Source: Arcanobacterium sp. S3PF19
Lineage (GTDB): Bacteria; Actinomycetota; Actinomycetes; Actinomycetales; Actinomycetaceae
Assembly (NCBI RefSeq): GCF_000758825.1
Contig: NZ_JRMX01000014.1
Coordinates: forward strand, 124,001 to 188,000
Direction of reading: 5' to 3'
Length of the DNA: 64,000 nucleotides
Under the pieces are notes generated by a model. It saw only the letters and a list, made by a program, of their open reading frames with translations, was not told where the DNA came from and made no database searches. The translations under genes were made by a program, and so were the position numbers. Below are positions 15,466 through 24,146 of this stretch, in pieces. Positions within the stretch are counted from its first letter, which is position 1, and every line of letters starts with the position of its first letter.

Positions 15466-17901
15466 CTACATTACCTTTGGTTCCTGTGTATCCTTCTCCC
15501 GCGAAATACGCCACAGGATTTCCACCAGACAGGCACCGGCCAACCCCACGGCAAGCCCGGAAAGCATCATCCGCGGATCCGAAGAATCGAGCACAAAAAT
15601 CCTCTGCGTGAATTCCATGGTGAAAATGAGCGCATACCCAAGCGCGGGAAGGAAAATCAGAAGAATTTTCCACCGGTTCCACGGCCTGGCAACAACCGCC
15701 AGCACCCACACGGAAGGAACAATCAGCGCAAGCAGAGCCGCCGTGGATTCGCGCACATGGGACTGCGGCACATGACCGCCGGAAACAAGCAGATAGGCGG
15801 TAAAAGCGGAAACGCCCACAATCACCCCGGCAGGAAAGGCAAAGCGCAGTACCCGGCGCGTAAAACCGCCGCGCGCACGTCGGTAATTGGGCGGAAGGGA
15901 AAGAATAAAAGCCGGCACCCCGATGGTGAACCACCCGGTAATCGTCACGTGAATCGGCAGAAACGGAAACGGAACCGCCGAGAGAATCACCAGTATGGCC
16001 AAAATGGCGGAATAGATGGTTTTCGTCAGAAAAAGATTTGCCACCCGTTCGATGTTGGCGATCACCCGCCGTCCCTCGGCCACAACATAAGGCAGAGTGG
16101 CAAATCTGTTGTCCAGCAGCACGATTTTTGCCACCGCGCGCGATGCGGCGGCACCCGAGCCCATCGCCACTCCGATATCCGCGTCTTTCAGGGCAAGAAC
16201 GTCGTTCACGCCGTCGCCCGTCATCGCCACATTATATCCGCAGCTCTGCAGGGACTTCACCATCTCCTGCTTCTGATCCGGGCGCACACGGCCAAAGATC
16301 ACTCCCTCACGCACACTCTGCGTAAAGTTATCCGCGTTAAGAGTGCGTGCATCCACAGGATCGCCCGTTTCCAGACCGAGACGGCGGCTCACTGCCGCCA
16401 CCGCGCGGGCATTGTCGCCGGAAATTATTTTTACCGCCACACCCTGCTTTTTGAAAAAATCGAGCGTGTCTGCCGCGTCCTCCCGCACTGTCTGTTCAAA
16501 TACCAGCAGTGCCAGGGGTTCGGGACCGCCCTCCACTCTGCCCGCCCGGGACACAATATCCCCTACCGGCAGCGCGGAACGCGCCAAAAGCAGAACACGC
16601 AGGCCCAGATCCCCTACTCTGTCTGCCGTATCCAGCCACCGTGAATCCGCACTGAGCACATCGGGAGCGCCCAGAATATAATGTCCGTTTCCGGCAAAAT
16701 CCATGCCCGACCATTTTTCTGCCGAGCTGAAAGGGCGGATTTTATCCGGTTTCCACAGCTGCTGCGGTCGCGCAAGCGCATCGCGCACCGCGCACACCGT
16801 CAGGTTCGGATCTTTGTCGTTCCAGGCCAGCTGCGCCGCAATCAGAGACGCTTCCCCGATTTTCCCCTCCTCCGGCGGTGTTTTGTTTACCGCACCGTCC
16901 TGCGCGATCAGCACTTCGTCCCCGGGAAAAGCAAAACAGGCAAAACGCAGTCTGTTTTCTGTCAGCGTGCCCGTTTTGTCGGCACACACCACGTCAACAC
17001 GGGCCAGACCCTCAATTGCGGGAAGCTCGTTTACCAGACATTTCCGTTTTCCCAGACGAATCACGCCCAGCGCAAAGGCGGTGGAGGTAATCAGCACCAG
17101 ACCCTCCGGAACCATCGGCACGAGTGCGCCGCAGATTGCCAGAATCAGAGAACGCCACGTGTGGTCGGGATTTGAATACTGCGTAAATACGGTCAGCACG
17201 GCCACGGGAACCAGCACCCATACGATGTATTTCAAAATAGTGTCGATCCCCGCCTGTAGCTGCGACTTATGCAGGGAATACTTCGCCGCGCGGGCAGTTA
17301 TTTTCGCCGCATGGCAATCCGCGCCCACATTCGTCACGCGGTATTTGCCCGTACCCACGGTCACAAAAGAGCCGGAGAGAATCCGGTCTCCGAAACGTTT
17401 CGGCACGGCATCCGATTCGCCTGTGAGCATTGATTCGTCGACGGCCAGTTCCTCGGCTTCGAGCACCTCGCCGTCAACCGTGATCTCCGTTCCCGCACGC
17501 AGGCAGATTACGTCGTCGACCACCAGCTCTTCCTGCGCAATGCGCACACATTTCCCCCCGCGCATCACCTGCGGATGTTCTTCTCCGACTAAACTGAGCT
17601 TCTCCAAAGTGCTTCGGGCACGCAGCTCCTGCACAATTCCAATCGCCGAATTGAGCACAATCAGAACTCCAAAAGCACTGTTGATCCACGAGCCCGTGAC
17701 GGCAACCAGCACAAAGAGCACTCCCAGCATCGCGTTAATGCGGGTAAAAACATTGGAACGGACAATATCGGCAACTGTTTTTCCGCAACGGGGAGGAAGC
17801 ACGTTCACTTTCCCGGCTTCCACGCGGCGGCGTACCTGAGCGTCGCTCAGCCCGCAGACAGCGGATTTTATATCGGAATGTTCGGTGTTTTCGCTACTCA
17901 C
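15466..17901 (-). CDS. ctpE: CtpE-like cation-transporting P-type ATPase
   Basis: An 811-residue P-type ATPase. The actuator domain carries DESMLTGESDAVPK, the phosphorylation site is CADKTGTLTE, the nucleotide domain has KWSG and ISGDN, and the hinge is TGDGVNDVLALKDADIGVAMG. The conserved opening GLSDAQVRRRVEAGKVNVLPP and the PMVPEGLVL membrane motif resemble actinobacterial CtpE, reported as a calcium importer in mycobacteria. About ten membrane segments are visible. The frame is open to 18078, but GTG 17901 gives the family-typical N-terminus. Ion specificity is inferred from similarity only. Confidence 0.88.
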   Translation of the reverse strand: MSSENTEHSDIKSAVCGLSDAQVRRRVEAGKVNVLPPRCGKTVADIVRSNVFTRINAMLGVLFVLVAVTGSWINSAFGVLIVLNSAIGIVQELRARSTLEKLSLVGEEHPQVMRGGKCVRIAQEELVVDDVICLRAGTEITVDGEVLEAEELAVDESMLTGESDAVPKRFGDRILSGSFVTVGTGKYRVTNVGADCHAAKITARAAKYSLHKSQLQAGIDTILKYIVWVLVPVAVLTVFTQYSNPDHTWRSLILAICGALVPMVPEGLVLITSTAFALGVIRLGKRKCLVNELPAIEGLARVDVVCADKTGTLTENRLRFACFAFPGDEVLIAQDGAVNKTPPEEGKIGEASLIAAQLAWNDKDPNLTVCAVRDALARPQQLWKPDKIRPFSSAEKWSGMDFAGNGHYILGAPDVLSADSRWLDTADRVGDLGLRVLLLARSALPVGDIVSRAGRVEGGPEPLALLVFEQTVREDAADTLDFFKKQGVAVKIISGDNARAVAAVSRRLGLETGDPVDARTLNADNFTQSVREGVIFGRVRPDQKQEMVKSLQSCGYNVAMTGDGVNDVLALKDADIGVAMGSGAAASRAVAKIVLLDNRFATLPYVVAEGRRVIANIERVANLFLTKTIYSAILAILVILSAVPFPFLPIHVTITGWFTIGVPAFILSLPPNYRRARGGFTRRVLRFAFPAGVIVGVSAFTAYLLVSGGHVPQSHVRESTAALLALIVPSVWVLAVVARPWNRWKILLIFLPALGYALIFTMEFTQRIFVLDSSDPRMMLSGLAVGLAGACLVEILWRISREKDTQEPKVM

Positions 17902-18037
17902 TCTTATAACTCTATCGGGAAAGAGCAAAGCGCACACCTTAACGTGCTGCGCAAAGAAAAGAAAAATTTTTACGCGTCCGAAACGGCCGGGCGCAGGGGG
18001 GGTACAGATTATGGAAACAAAGGGTACATCCAGGCAA

Positions 18038-18061
18038 AACCGCAGGTAAAACGGCTTAAAA
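18038..18061 (-). repeat. 24-bp dispersed repeat, copy A, downstream of tRNA-Ser(TGA)
   Basis: On the + strand it begins AACCGCAGGTAAAACGGCTT and ends AAAA. It is identical to the reverse complement of 29732-29755. It lies 33 bp beyond the 3' end of tRNA-Ser(TGA), in the same orientation relative to the tRNA as copy B. Confidence 0.85.
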
Positions 18062-18094
18062 CAAGGGAAAACCCACACCCGGCGCGGATGGCCG

Positions 18095-18182
18095 CGGAGA
18101 GTGGGGGATTCGAACCCCCGATGCGGGATCGCCGCATACCGGTTTTCAAGACCGGCTCATTCGGCCGCTCTGACAACTCTCC
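18095..18182 (-). tRNA. tRNA-Ser (anticodon TGA)
   Basis: A class II tRNA on the minus strand. Acceptor GGAGAGT pairs with ACTCTCC. The anticodon stem CCGGT/ACCGG encloses the loop CTTGAAA, giving TGA. A long variable arm follows (TATGCGGCGATCCCGCAT), then a T arm GGGGGTTCGAATCCCCC. Confidence 0.96.
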
Positions 18183-18325
18183 TACGCCCGAAGCGTACCA
18201 TAAGATTTTAGTTTAATTTTACGGAAAAAGAAAATAGGGGAAAACAAAAATTATCCGCTGCCGACTTTCGCTATACTGGTAGATAATGCGGCGCCGGCCG
18301 GTTAAAAAGAAAGAAAAGGAAAGGC

Positions 18326-20641
18326 ATGGCTGTGAAAAAACGCGGTTTGACAGCGATAAAAACGACGTTTTTTGCCGTGCTGTGCCTTCTTTTTTCAGCC
18401 GTTTTCCCTCTTTCCTCTTTTGCCGCACCGGCCTCGGCACGTATTTCTCTCCCCCCGGCACAGGCAGACACACAAAATGCCGCAGCCGAAAAAACGGACG
18501 GCCGGGAACTGACTTTCCGGCGTGAACCGGTTCTGTTTATCGGAATGGGCGGCATACATCCGAATGATATTTTTACGGGAGATCCCGAGCTGCACGCGCT
18601 TCTTTCCGGATACTCCTTTGCCGCGCTTACACCACGCACTTTCTCCCCACTGACATGCCCCACCGAAGGGTGGATGTCTTTACGCACTTTCGCGGATGTA
18701 CAGGATAAATACAATCGGGGCAATTTCCTCGTTTTTGGAAAAGACGACTGCCCGAGCGTGAAAATCTCCTCATCTTCCCCCGCTTCCGTTCCCTCCCGGG
18801 CGCAGATCAAAAATTTTCCGGCGCACATAGGCGGCACAAAATGGACGGAAAATAAAACTTTTCTCCCCTCTGCCGCCGCCATCGGAGACAACGCCGCAAT
18901 TCCTCTCGCAGATACCGGCGGGCACCTGAGATATTGGATGCCTTATCCCAAAACAGGCAGCTCTTCCGCCCGGCAGGAAGTTTTGCGCGCAGTCTTTAAC
19001 GACCGCCCGCAGCGGGACGTACTCGTGGATGTGGGCAGCGTGCGCAGCGGAAACAGATACCTGGAAGCACTACCGCAGTCCGGAGAAATCCAGAAAAGAT
19101 TAAAGAATGTGCTGAAAGCCAATCTTTCTTCCGCGCATCCGAGAAAGACGGTAATTGCTTCGCTTGCCGACCGGTGGGAACGCCCCCACCTGCATTTTTT
19201 CGCCACAGATATGCCTCTGCCTTCCTCCGGGAGCGGAAAACACGCTCTGATTACCGCAAAGACAACGCGCAGCGCGGGGCTGATCACGATTTCCGATGTC
19301 CGTGCTCTTCTCATGGGCACCCCGGGGCGGCTGAGCACGCTGCCCGCAACCGTCGAAGAAGCGGAAGAAACGATTTTTGAACTGGAAATGCATTCCTACA
19401 TGGGGCGTAATGCCACGGGAATGTGGTATCAGATATTTAATGCGGGCGGCGTGGCCGGTATTTTCTTCTTTATCGGTCTGCTCCTGCTGCGCCCGGGGAA
19501 ACCGGGTACCCGTTGGGGAACAAAAGACCGCACATGGAAAGCGTGCGCACTGCTGAACACATACATATTTGCCTTTGTTCCCTCGGCTCTGCTGCTGAAC
19601 TTCATTCCGTGGTGGAGAATAACGGAATCAAGTACGCAGGCACGCGCGGTGAGCATCGCCGCCACTTTGGTGCTTGCCGGAGTGCTGACTGCGTGCGCGC
19701 GCAAAATCTCTTTCCTTCTCACCGCAGGGAAAAAAGAGACAGACAGCTGCGGAAAAGTTTGGTACGGCGGCGAACAGAGCGTCCCGCTTCTTGCCCTGCT
19801 CACTTTTCTGCTGCTGAGTTTGGACGTGATCTTCGGTTCCGCACACCAAAAAAACGGTTTCATGGGTTCGCCGGTGCTTACCTCGCGCCGCTACTACGGA
19901 ATATCAAACCGTACGTATCTGATTTTGGTTATTGCGGGCGCATTGGCCGTACTGGTATTTTTTGCTCTGTGGCGAAGGAAAAAGATTCGCCTGCTGTGCG
20001 TATCGGCCGTGGGTCTTACGGCGCTGGCGGTGGACGCGGTTCCCCAATGGGGTGCCGATTTTGGCGGTCCGCCGGGAATCATCGCCGCTTTCGGTCTGTT
20101 TTTCCTGTTTACGGCAAAGATAAAACTTCGTTTCCGGCACTTCCTTATCTGGCTGGCCGCCAGCGCGGCAACGATGGGCATTGTCGGGTTCGCCGACGCA
20201 AAAGGAAACAGCGAATCACATATCGGAAAGTTCTGGTCCACTTTGGGAACGGCGGAGAATATGCAGCTGATCAGCGGAAAACTGCGTGATGTGCTGCGTT
20301 CGCTGGTCGGGCGGCCCGATCTGCCCGTAATTATGCTGATTGCCCTGATCCTGGCCGGCGGTACATACGCCGCATTGCGAAAGCTCAACAGGAAAAGCGG
20401 AATTCACGCGGCGGCTTTCTCCCGCTCGGTATCCGCCCCGGGGTTTGTCTGCGTAGCGGCGGCAGTCGCAGCGGGAATTCTGATTGCCGTGCCGATCAAC
20501 GATTCGGGGATGATTATGGTAAAAGAAGGGGGATATATTGCCATTCCCGCGCTGCTGGCAATGATGGCGGAGCGTCTGAGCGCCATCCGCCCGAGTCCGG
20601 CGCAGGAAAGCGCCTCGTCACAGCAGAGCTTCGAGGACTAA
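18326..20641 (+). CDS. Exported multi-pass membrane protein with large ectodomain (paralogue A)
   Basis: A 771-residue protein of no recognised named family. A signal peptide (about residues 1-35, ending APASA) is followed by an extracytoplasmic domain of about 320 residues, then about ten hydrophobic segments from about residue 370. It is a paralogue of the 24147-26441 protein. Shared marks, in order, are TCPTEGWMSL versus TCPDGGWLSL, NFIPWW versus NLFPWW, YYGISN versus FYGLSN, a GADFGGPP loop, SHIGKFW versus SHLGKFF and INDSG near the end. The ectodomain layout resembles a degenerate alkaline-phosphatase-type fold, but I see no complete metal-site set. RBS AAAGGAAAGG is at about 18313 and a TATACT hexamer at 18272. 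It overlaps the convergent HAD gene by 24 bp. Confidence 0.75.
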   Translation: MAVKKRGLTAIKTTFFAVLCLLFSAVFPLSSFAAPASARISLPPAQADTQNAAAEKTDGRELTFRREPVLFIGMGGIHPNDIFTGDPELHALLSGYSFAALTPRTFSPLTCPTEGWMSLRTFADVQDKYNRGNFLVFGKDDCPSVKISSSSPASVPSRAQIKNFPAHIGGTKWTENKTFLPSAAAIGDNAAIPLADTGGHLRYWMPYPKTGSSSARQEVLRAVFNDRPQRDVLVDVGSVRSGNRYLEALPQSGEIQKRLKNVLKANLSSAHPRKTVIASLADRWERPHLHFFATDMPLPSSGSGKHALITAKTTRSAGLITISDVRALLMGTPGRLSTLPATVEEAEETIFELEMHSYMGRNATGMWYQIFNAGGVAGIFFFIGLLLLRPGKPGTRWGTKDRTWKACALLNTYIFAFVPSALLLNFIPWWRITESSTQARAVSIAATLVLAGVLTACARKISFLLTAGKKETDSCGKVWYGGEQSVPLLALLTFLLLSLDVIFGSAHQKNGFMGSPVLTSRRYYGISNRTYLILVIAGALAVLVFFALWRRKKIRLLCVSAVGLTALAVDAVPQWGADFGGPPGIIAAFGLFFLFTAKIKLRFRHFLIWLAASAATMGIVGFADAKGNSESHIGKFWSTLGTAENMQLISGKLRDVLRSLVGRPDLPVIMLIALILAGGTYAALRKLNRKSGIHAAAFSRSVSAPGFVCVAAAVAAGILIAVPINDSGMIMVKEGGYIAIPALLAMMAERLSAIRPSPAQESASSQQSFED

Positions 20642-21514
20642 CGCCGCGCCGTCTTCGTATACGCTTTCCGTCACCGTATCCGCGCACTGCGCCACATAAT
20701 CGGGCGCATTGCCCATCGCCACACCCAGATGTGCCCACTGCAGCATCTGGCAGTCGTTGCCCGAATCTCCGACAGCCACCGTGTTGCGGTGCGGAAGATG
20801 AAGCAGATTCAGCACATCCTGCAGCCCGGTTGCCTTGGTGACTTCATTCGGGGATACGTCCATCCAGGCAGACCAGCCGATTGCGTATTCCACGCCGTTC
20901 AGACCCAGTTTATTTACGGTGTCCAGAAGTTCGTCCGCCGTCATTTCCGGGGCGCGCACGGTCAGCCGGCTCGCGCAGGGATGCGACAGCTCGGACAGCG
21001 GAACAACCACGGATTTGCCCGTCAGCTCCCCTTCGGGAAACGGTGCCGTCAGCCGGCGCGTATCGGTAAGCGACTCCACTGCCAGCAGCGCATGGGGAAG
21101 AGCTTTGGCAAGAATTTCAATCTCTTTTTCCGGGTTGAAGGTATGGGCGGAGATCAGGCGCACATCCGGTGTTTCTTCGCGCACGGCGGCAGGCAGTTCG
21201 GTGGTGGGAAGAGCGGAGGCGGTATCGCCCACGGCAAGAATCACCGCTCCGTTGGAACATACCGTATAGCCGGTATCTATCCCCAAATGCTGCATTGCTA
21301 TCTGTGCGCCGCTCACTCCCCGCCCGGTACACAGAATTAAATTCGTGCCGGCCTCAAGATGTGCGCGGATTGCGGAAACAACGCGCCCGGAAACGGACAG
21401 ATTGTGATGCACAAGCGTGCCGTCAATGTCCACCGCAACAAACAGCTCCCGCCCGGCGGAAGGAAGACGGGCGGCCTCTATGGCGGCCGGCAGAGAATCG
21501 TGCGCCTGAGTCAA
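20618..21514 (-). CDS. HAD-family (Cof-type, IIB) phosphatase
   Basis: A 298-residue HAD hydrolase. Motif I is VDIDGTL near residue 28, motif II is LILCTGR near residue 60, and motif IV is GDSGNDCQML near residue 250, with VAMGNA after it. The large middle cap domain marks the Cof/YidA type, which dephosphorylates small sugar phosphates or cofactors; the substrate is not deducible. The start is TTG 21514, 8 bp after the serS stop, with AAGGA overlapping the serS end. It is therefore probably co-transcribed with and downstream of serS. Confidence 0.87.
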   Translation of the reverse strand: MTQAHDSLPAAIEAARLPSAGRELFVAVDIDGTLVHHNLSVSGRVVSAIRAHLEAGTNLILCTGRGVSGAQIAMQHLGIDTGYTVCSNGAVILAVGDTASALPTTELPAAVREETPDVRLISAHTFNPEKEIEILAKALPHALLAVESLTDTRRLTAPFPEGELTGKSVVVPLSELSHPCASRLTVRAPEMTADELLDTVNKLGLNGVEYAIGWSAWMDVSPNEVTKATGLQDVLNLLHLPHRNTVAVGDSGNDCQMLQWAHLGVAMGNAPDYVAQCADTVTESVYEDGAALVLEALL

Positions 21515-21522
21515 AAGAATCC

Positions 21523-22806
21523 TTACCTGTGCCCTGCCGCAACCGGCTCAATCACTTCACGTCCGCCCATGTACGGACGCAGCGCCTTGGGGATATACAG
21601 TGATCCGTCCGGCTGCTGGTGGTTTTCGAACATTGCCACGAGCCAACGGGTGGTGGCAAGCGTGCCGTTCAGCGTGGCTGCCGGGGTGGTGCCGTTTTCG
21701 GTGCGGAAACGGATATTGAGCCGGCGTGCCTGGAAGGTGGTGCAGTTGGAAGTGGAGGTGATCTCCATGTAACGGTTCTGCGTGGGCAGCCAGGCTTCAC
21801 AGTCATACTTTTTCGCAGCCGAAGAGCCCAAATCGCCGGCAGCGGTGCAGATCACGCGATAGGGAAGCTCAACACGGGCGATCATTTCCTCTTCCCAGGC
21901 AAGGAATCTTTCATGTTCCTCCCGGGCCTGCGCCGGATCGCAGTAAGAAAACATTTCCGCTTTGTTGAACTGGTGAACACGGATAATTCCGCGTGTGTCT
22001 TTCCCGTACGAACCGGCTTCCCGCCGATAGCAGGTGGACCACCCCATATAACGCTTTGGACCTGCGGAAAGATCAAGGATCTCATCCTTATGGTACCCGG
22101 CCAGCGCCACTTCGGATGTGCCCGTAAGATATAGGTCGTCGGTAGGCAGATAATAGATTTCGTCGGAATGCGCGCCGAGAAAACCCGTTCCGCCCATAAT
22201 ATCGGGATTGACCAGAGTCGGCGTGGTCAGCATCGTAAACCCGGCATCCTGCGCCTGATCGGCGGCGGCGGTCAGAAGAGCCAGTTCGAGCCGTGCGCCA
22301 AGACCTTTCAGATAGTAGAAACGGGAGCCGGAGACTTTCGTGCCCCGCGCCATGTCGACAGCGTCAATTCCTTCCGCCACATCCAGGTGGTCTTTGGGTT
22401 CGAATCCTTCCGCGGCGAAATCCCGCAGCGTGCCCACTTTTTTCACTACCGTATAGTCGTCCTCCCCGCCTTCGGGAACGCCTTCCTCGATGGGGTTGGG
22501 CAGACGGTACATTGCCTTCATAAATTCTTCGTTGGCTGCAGCCGAGGCAGCTTCCAGCGTTTTTACCCGGGTGGAAAGCTGCTTTGCGCGCTCGAGAACG
22601 GACTTCCGCTCCTCCGGGGAAACTTTTCCGACAGTGCGCGAGAGTGCTTTCTGTTCGGCGCGGGCATCTTCAAACTCCTGCAGTGCCCGGCGGCGTTTTT
22701 CGTCTGTGGCAAGAATCAGGTCGACGAGAGTTTCGTCGTCCCGGCGTGCCCTCTGGGAAGCCTTTATCAGTTCCGGATTTTCACGGATAGTACGAATGTC
22801 AATCAT
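21523..22806 (-). CDS. serS: Seryl-tRNA synthetase
   Basis: A 427-residue class II synthetase charging tRNA-Ser. The N-terminal coiled-coil arm (residues about 30-100) is followed by GTSEVALAG and motif 2, CYRREAGSYGKDTRGIIRVH. The C-terminal motif 3 region is NGTLATTRWLVAMFENHQ. The start is ATG 22806 (MIDIRTIRENPE, the standard family beginning) rather than the in-frame ATG seven codons upstream. It forms a likely two-gene unit with the HAD phosphatase. Two tRNA-Ser genes lie within 7 kb on either side. Confidence 0.96.
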   Translation of the reverse strand: MIDIRTIRENPELIKASQRARRDDETLVDLILATDEKRRRALQEFEDARAEQKALSRTVGKVSPEERKSVLERAKQLSTRVKTLEAASAAANEEFMKAMYRLPNPIEEGVPEGGEDDYTVVKKVGTLRDFAAEGFEPKDHLDVAEGIDAVDMARGTKVSGSRFYYLKGLGARLELALLTAAADQAQDAGFTMLTTPTLVNPDIMGGTGFLGAHSDEIYYLPTDDLYLTGTSEVALAGYHKDEILDLSAGPKRYMGWSTCYRREAGSYGKDTRGIIRVHQFNKAEMFSYCDPAQAREEHERFLAWEEEMIARVELPYRVICTAAGDLGSSAAKKYDCEAWLPTQNRYMEITSTSNCTTFQARRLNIRFRTENGTTPAATLNGTLATTRWLVAMFENHQQPDGSLYIPKALRPYMGGREVIEPVAAGHR

Positions 22807-22904
22807 ATCTACAGAATACGCCCACATTCGCCGCGCTTTCCAATTTCCCGCAAATTTTTGCCCATTGCGCGTTATCGCACATCCGCTTTGCTAAAATCGT
22901 AGTC

Positions 22905-24050
22905 ATGAACCTCAATTTTCTGCTCAGCCTGGCCGCTCTGGTCTGTGCGCTCTGCGCCCTTTTTCTCGGGCTGCGTCAGAGAAACGCAATGACCCGGCTG
23001 GCCAGGGATCTGCGGATTAACCGGGGGAAAAAGACCGTACGCCGGGAATTGAACGGACAGGAGGATTTCGGCCCGCCGGTTGTGGTTTACAACCCCACAA
23101 AATCGGTGGACTGGGCGCAGCTGCGCTCTCTTCTGCGTGCGGCCGCACGGGATGTTTCTCTGCCCGAACCTGTCTGGCTGGAAACCACGGCGGAAGACGC
23201 CGGCAGGGAAATTACGCGAAAGGCACTGGAAACCTACCGTCCGGAAGTGGTGATTGCCGCCGGGGGAGACGGAACCGTGCGTTCCGTTGCGGAGGCTTTG
23301 GCAGGCACGGAAGTTCCCCTGGGCGTGTTTCCCCTGGGAACGGGAAATCTGCTTGCCCGAAATCTGAATCTGCCCCTCAGCTCCAAAAAAGACATGGTCA
23401 GAACGGTTCTCACCGGCGTTACCCGCACGATAGACTTCGCCTGGCTGGAAATTTTGGAACCGCCGGGGCCTGTGCCTCCCGACGCGGAAAAAATGGCCGG
23501 GCCCGGAAAATACGGATTTCTCGTGATCGGCGGCGTAGGCTTCGATGCGGAAATTATGAGTTCCACGAACCCCGTGCTGAAAGAAAAAATCGGCTGGCTC
23601 GCATACGTAAAAGGTGCCCTGACGAATCTCTTCTCGGAAAAAATGACGGTCCGGATCCGTCCGGGAAATGCGGCGCAGGAAATTGAAACCGAAGCCCGTT
23701 CGGTAATGTTTATGAACTGCGGGGAGCTGCCCGGGGGAATCGTGATGGAACGCAACGCGGATCCGGCAAACTCATGGCTCGAACTTGCCGTGTTGGACGT
23801 AAACGGGGGAATTATCGGCTGGGCAAATCTGGTGCAGAAAATGGCATTGAAAGGTGCGGGAATAGAGCCGAAGAATCTTCCCCGGGGAGAAGCGTTTTCC
23901 GGCGACATCACCACCCACCGGATACGCACATGCGAGGTAACCCTGACAGAACCCAGACAGGTGCAGACAGACGGAGACGTGTTGGGCAAGGCAATGCGGA
24001 TCCGGGCGGGGATTGATCCCGGTGCGCTTCGGGTGCGCGTCTGTCACTAG
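22905..24050 (+). CDS. Diacylglycerol kinase catalytic-domain lipid kinase
   Basis: A 381-residue lipid kinase of the DagK/YegS family. An N-terminal membrane segment (FLLSLAALVCALCALFLGL) anchors it. The catalytic core has VVVYNPTKS, AAGGDGTVRSVAEAL (the GGDGT nucleotide motif, about residues 118-132) and FPLGTGNLLARNL. The C-terminal half shows the beta-sandwich seen in DgkB-type enzymes. It phosphorylates diacylglycerol or a related lipid at the membrane. It is divergent from serS and is followed 96 bp later by membrane paralogue B, in the same direction. Confidence 0.9.
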   Translation: MNLNFLLSLAALVCALCALFLGLRQRNAMTRLARDLRINRGKKTVRRELNGQEDFGPPVVVYNPTKSVDWAQLRSLLRAAARDVSLPEPVWLETTAEDAGREITRKALETYRPEVVIAAGGDGTVRSVAEALAGTEVPLGVFPLGTGNLLARNLNLPLSSKKDMVRTVLTGVTRTIDFAWLEILEPPGPVPPDAEKMAGPGKYGFLVIGGVGFDAEIMSSTNPVLKEKIGWLAYVKGALTNLFSEKMTVRIRPGNAAQEIETEARSVMFMNCGELPGGIVMERNADPANSWLELAVLDVNGGIIGWANLVQKMALKGAGIEPKNLPRGEAFSGDITTHRIRTCEVTLTEPRQVQTDGDVLGKAMRIRAGIDPGALRVRVCH

Positions 24051-24146
24051 TATTTTTTACTTTCAACCCGGGTATAATAAAAAAGAAATTTTCGGGAAGG
24101 ACCGCGGGTTTTCGCGTACCCGAAAGAATATGCAAACGTTAAGAAT

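Noticed and set aside
16700-17839. 378-codon plus-strand frame inside the P-type ATPase gene
   Set aside because: It is Ser/Thr/Arg-rich with no domain and is antisense to the conserved ATPase motifs.
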